Of a stretch of DNA of 7,860 bases, positions 6,538 through 7,860 are shown one piece after another. A program made the translations under genes and the position numbers. This DNA comes from an uncultured Anaerolineaceae bacterium (lineage in GTDB: Bacteria; Chloroflexota; Anaerolineae; Anaerolineales; Anaerolineaceae), in the NCBI GenBank assembly GCA_938020565.1, contig CALIHP010000037.1:1-7860 (forward strand), read 5' to 3'. The notes under the pieces are model-generated. The model saw nothing but the letters and a program-made list of their open reading frames with translations. It searched no databases and was not told the DNA's origin. The number at the start of each line of letters is the position of its first letter. The first letter of the stretch is position 1.

Positions 6538-6566
6538 ATTATACAGCGTTTCATCCGTTTTCCGAA
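6538..6566 (-). promoter_or_regulatory. Promoter of the thrS T-box transcript
   Basis: On the minus strand a perfect TATAAT (6543-6538) lies 17 bp after TTCGGA (6566-6561), a weak -35 with three matches. It begins 18 bp after the gyrB stop and places the transcript start just ahead of Stem I, as expected for a T-box gene. Read-through from gyrB would also enter the leader. Confidence 0.55.
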
Positions 6567-6587
6567 AGGATGTGACAGGCCGCATGG

Positions 6588-7860
6588 TCAGATATCAAGG
6601 TTGCGGACTTCGTGCGCGTGGGTCTGGATAAAGCGGGTCCGCGGGGGAACTTCGGCGCCCATCAGCATGTCGAAGGTTTTAGAGGCGTTGACCGAATCCT
6701 CGACCTTGACGCGGAATAATGTCCGTATCGCCGGGTCCATCGTTGTCTCCCAGAGCAGCGAGGCGTTCATTTCGCCCAGTCCTTTATAGCGCGTAATCGT
6801 CGCGTTAGCGGCCGACTTCCCCATGTCAGAGAGAATCTGGTCGCGCTGTGCGTCGGAATAGGCGTAATGGATCGCGTTTTTATTCAGGCTGATCCGGAAG
6901 AGCGGCGGCTGCGCAATGAACAGATGGCCCTCGTCAATAATCTCCGGCATGAAGCGGAAGAAAAACGTCAGCAGCAGCGTTCGGATATGGCTCCCGTCAA
7001 CGTCCGCATCAGTCATGATAATAATTTTCCCGTAACGAAGACCGCCGAGATTGAAGTTTTCATTAATTCCGGTCCCGATGGCCGAGATGAGCGATTTGAT
7101 TTCGTTGTTGCCTAAGATCTTGTCAAGCGTTGACCGTTCGATATTGAGGATTTTCCCGCGCAGCGGGAGAATCGCCTGGAAGCTGCGGTCGCGGCCCTGT
7201 TTCGCGGAGCCGCCGGCGGAATCGCCTTCGACGATAAAGAGTTCAGTTTTGGTCGCATCGCGGCTTGAGCAGTCGGCTAATTTTCCCGGCAGCGTCAGCG
7301 ACTCTAAGACGGATTTCTTGATAATCGTTTCACGCGCTTTCTTGGCAGCCTCGCGCGCTCGCGTGCTCACCTGACACTTGGCAACGATGGCCTTCCCGAC
7401 GGAAGGATTATGCTCAAGATAGTCCTTGAATACTTCGACGATGACCTGCTGCGCGTAGGTAGCGACTTCAGTATTCATCAGCTTGACCTTGGTCTGGCTT
7501 TCGAACTGCGGATCGGGATGCTTGACGTTGATCACTGCGGTCAGCCCCTCGCGGGTATCCTCTCCGGTGAAATTGCTGTCGCCGTCCTTAAGAAGATTCG
7601 CGGAGCGGGCGTAATCGTTAATGACGCGGGTGATCCCGGTGCGGAGGCCGGTGAGGTGTGTCCCGCCGTCATGGGTATTGATCGTATTCGCGAAGGTGAA
7701 AATCGTTTCGGTATAGTCTTCGCGATATTGGAACGCGACTTCGATTCCGATCCCGTTGATCGTCTTGTCGGCTGCGACGACCGGATGCAGCGTGTCGACG
7801 TTCCGATTGAGATAGTGAACGAAGGAGGAGATCCCGCCCTGGAAATAGAAGGTATCGTTC
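6588..7860 (-). CDS. gyrB: DNA gyrase subunit B (5' part outside window)
   Basis: These are the last 423 residues of GyrB, the ATPase subunit of the A2B2 enzyme that introduces negative supercoils. The frame is open to the right edge, so the start and about 200 residues of the ATPase domain are missing. The visible part begins in the transducer region (FYFQGGISSFV, 7850-7818; DGGTHLTG; QTK loop). The TOPRIM domain follows, with EGDSAGG (catalytic Glu at 7229-7227), PLRGKILN and the metal-binding DADVD (from 7010). The end has RYKGLGEMN and the typical C-terminal VRNLDI. The 165-residue insert of E. coli GyrB is absent, so this is the shorter B. subtilis-like form. A ParE/topoisomerase IV B subunit is the main alternative, but KGLGEMN and the NLDI end favour GyrB. 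Some assignments put a start at 7535, but that codon is an internal GTG (Val). It is transcribed toward thrS, which has its own promoter and attenuator. Confidence 0.95.
   Translation of the reverse strand, partial: NDTFYFQGGISSFVHYLNRNVDTLHPVVAADKTINGIGIEVAFQYREDYTETIFTFANTINTHDGGTHLTGLRTGITRVINDYARSANLLKDGDSNFTGEDTREGLTAVINVKHPDPQFESQTKVKLMNTEVATYAQQVIVEVFKDYLEHNPSVGKAIVAKCQVSTRAREAAKKARETIIKKSVLESLTLPGKLADCSSRDATKTELFIVEGDSAGGSAKQGRDRSFQAILPLRGKILNIERSTLDKILGNNEIKSLISAIGTGINENFNLGGLRYGKIIIMTDADVDGSHIRTLLLTFFFRFMPEIIDEGHLFIAQPPLFRISLNKNAIHYAYSDAQRDQILSDMGKSAANATITRYKGLGEMNASLLWETTMDPAIRTLFRVKVEDSVNASKTFDMLMGAEVPPRTRFIQTHAHEVRNLDI

Noticed and set aside
6195..6554. Minus-strand 119-residue frame running through the T-box leader into thrS
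   Set aside because: It overlaps the structured leader and thrS in another frame; the sequence is fully explained by RNA structure.
6550..6571. CATCC...GGATG hairpin after gyrB as an intrinsic terminator
   Set aside because: The stem is short with a bulge, no T-run follows on the minus strand, and it overlaps the thrS promoter.
6588..7535. A separate 315-residue gene starting at 7535
   Set aside because: The codon is GTG inside a continuous frame to 7860 whose translation matches GyrB; it is an internal Val.

Overview
This 7.86-kb window is ordinary bacterial chromosome, tightly packed and moderately GC-rich. I found no phage, transposon, CRISPR or defence genes. From the right edge leftward it carries gyrB (minus strand, 5' part outside the window), a T-box riboswitch leader and thrS (both minus), a thyX-like gene and dcd (plus, overlapping by 4 bp), and a divergently transcribed two-gene ABC exporter operon (minus), whose second gene runs off the left edge. 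The T-box control of thrS points to Firmicutes, Chloroflexota, Actinobacteria or relatives. The threonyl-tRNA synthetase lacks the usual N-terminal TGS domain, and its editing domain begins almost at the first residue. From family memory this makes me lean to Chloroflexota (Anaerolineae-like), but the phylum is inference and not proven here.

Region by region: (1) positions 1-2997 hold two half-size ABC transporter subunits with a 4-bp ATGA overlap. The upstream subunit has Asp where most ABC ATPases have the catalytic Glu after Walker B, the hallmark of one partner in heterodimeric exporters such as BmrCD and TM287/288. (2) Positions 2998-3208 are a divergent promoter region. Each strand has a perfect TATAAT, and an 11-bp imperfect dyad lies between them. 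(3) Positions 3209-4347 are a compact nucleotide gene pair. It encodes a divergent flavin-dependent thymidylate synthase-like protein and a dCTP deaminase, which fit a dCTP to dUTP to dUMP to dTMP route. (4) Positions 4348-4453 separate the convergent dcd and thrS genes and contain a perfect 15-bp inverted repeat and a second small hairpin. (5) Positions 4454-6241 are thrS. (6) Positions 6242-6587 hold a full T-box leader with its own promoter, a Stem I with specifier ACC (Thr), the conserved T-box sequence, the antiterminator and a strong terminator. (7) Positions 6588-7860 are the C-terminal 423 residues of GyrB.

Functionally the window combines housekeeping (DNA topology, translation, dTMP supply) with one exporter. 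The items most worth a second look are the T-box and its unusual acceptor-pairing base, the divergent ThyX with its altered RHR motif and C-terminal cysteines, and the structured divergent promoter. I did not see a convincing novel multi-gene system.
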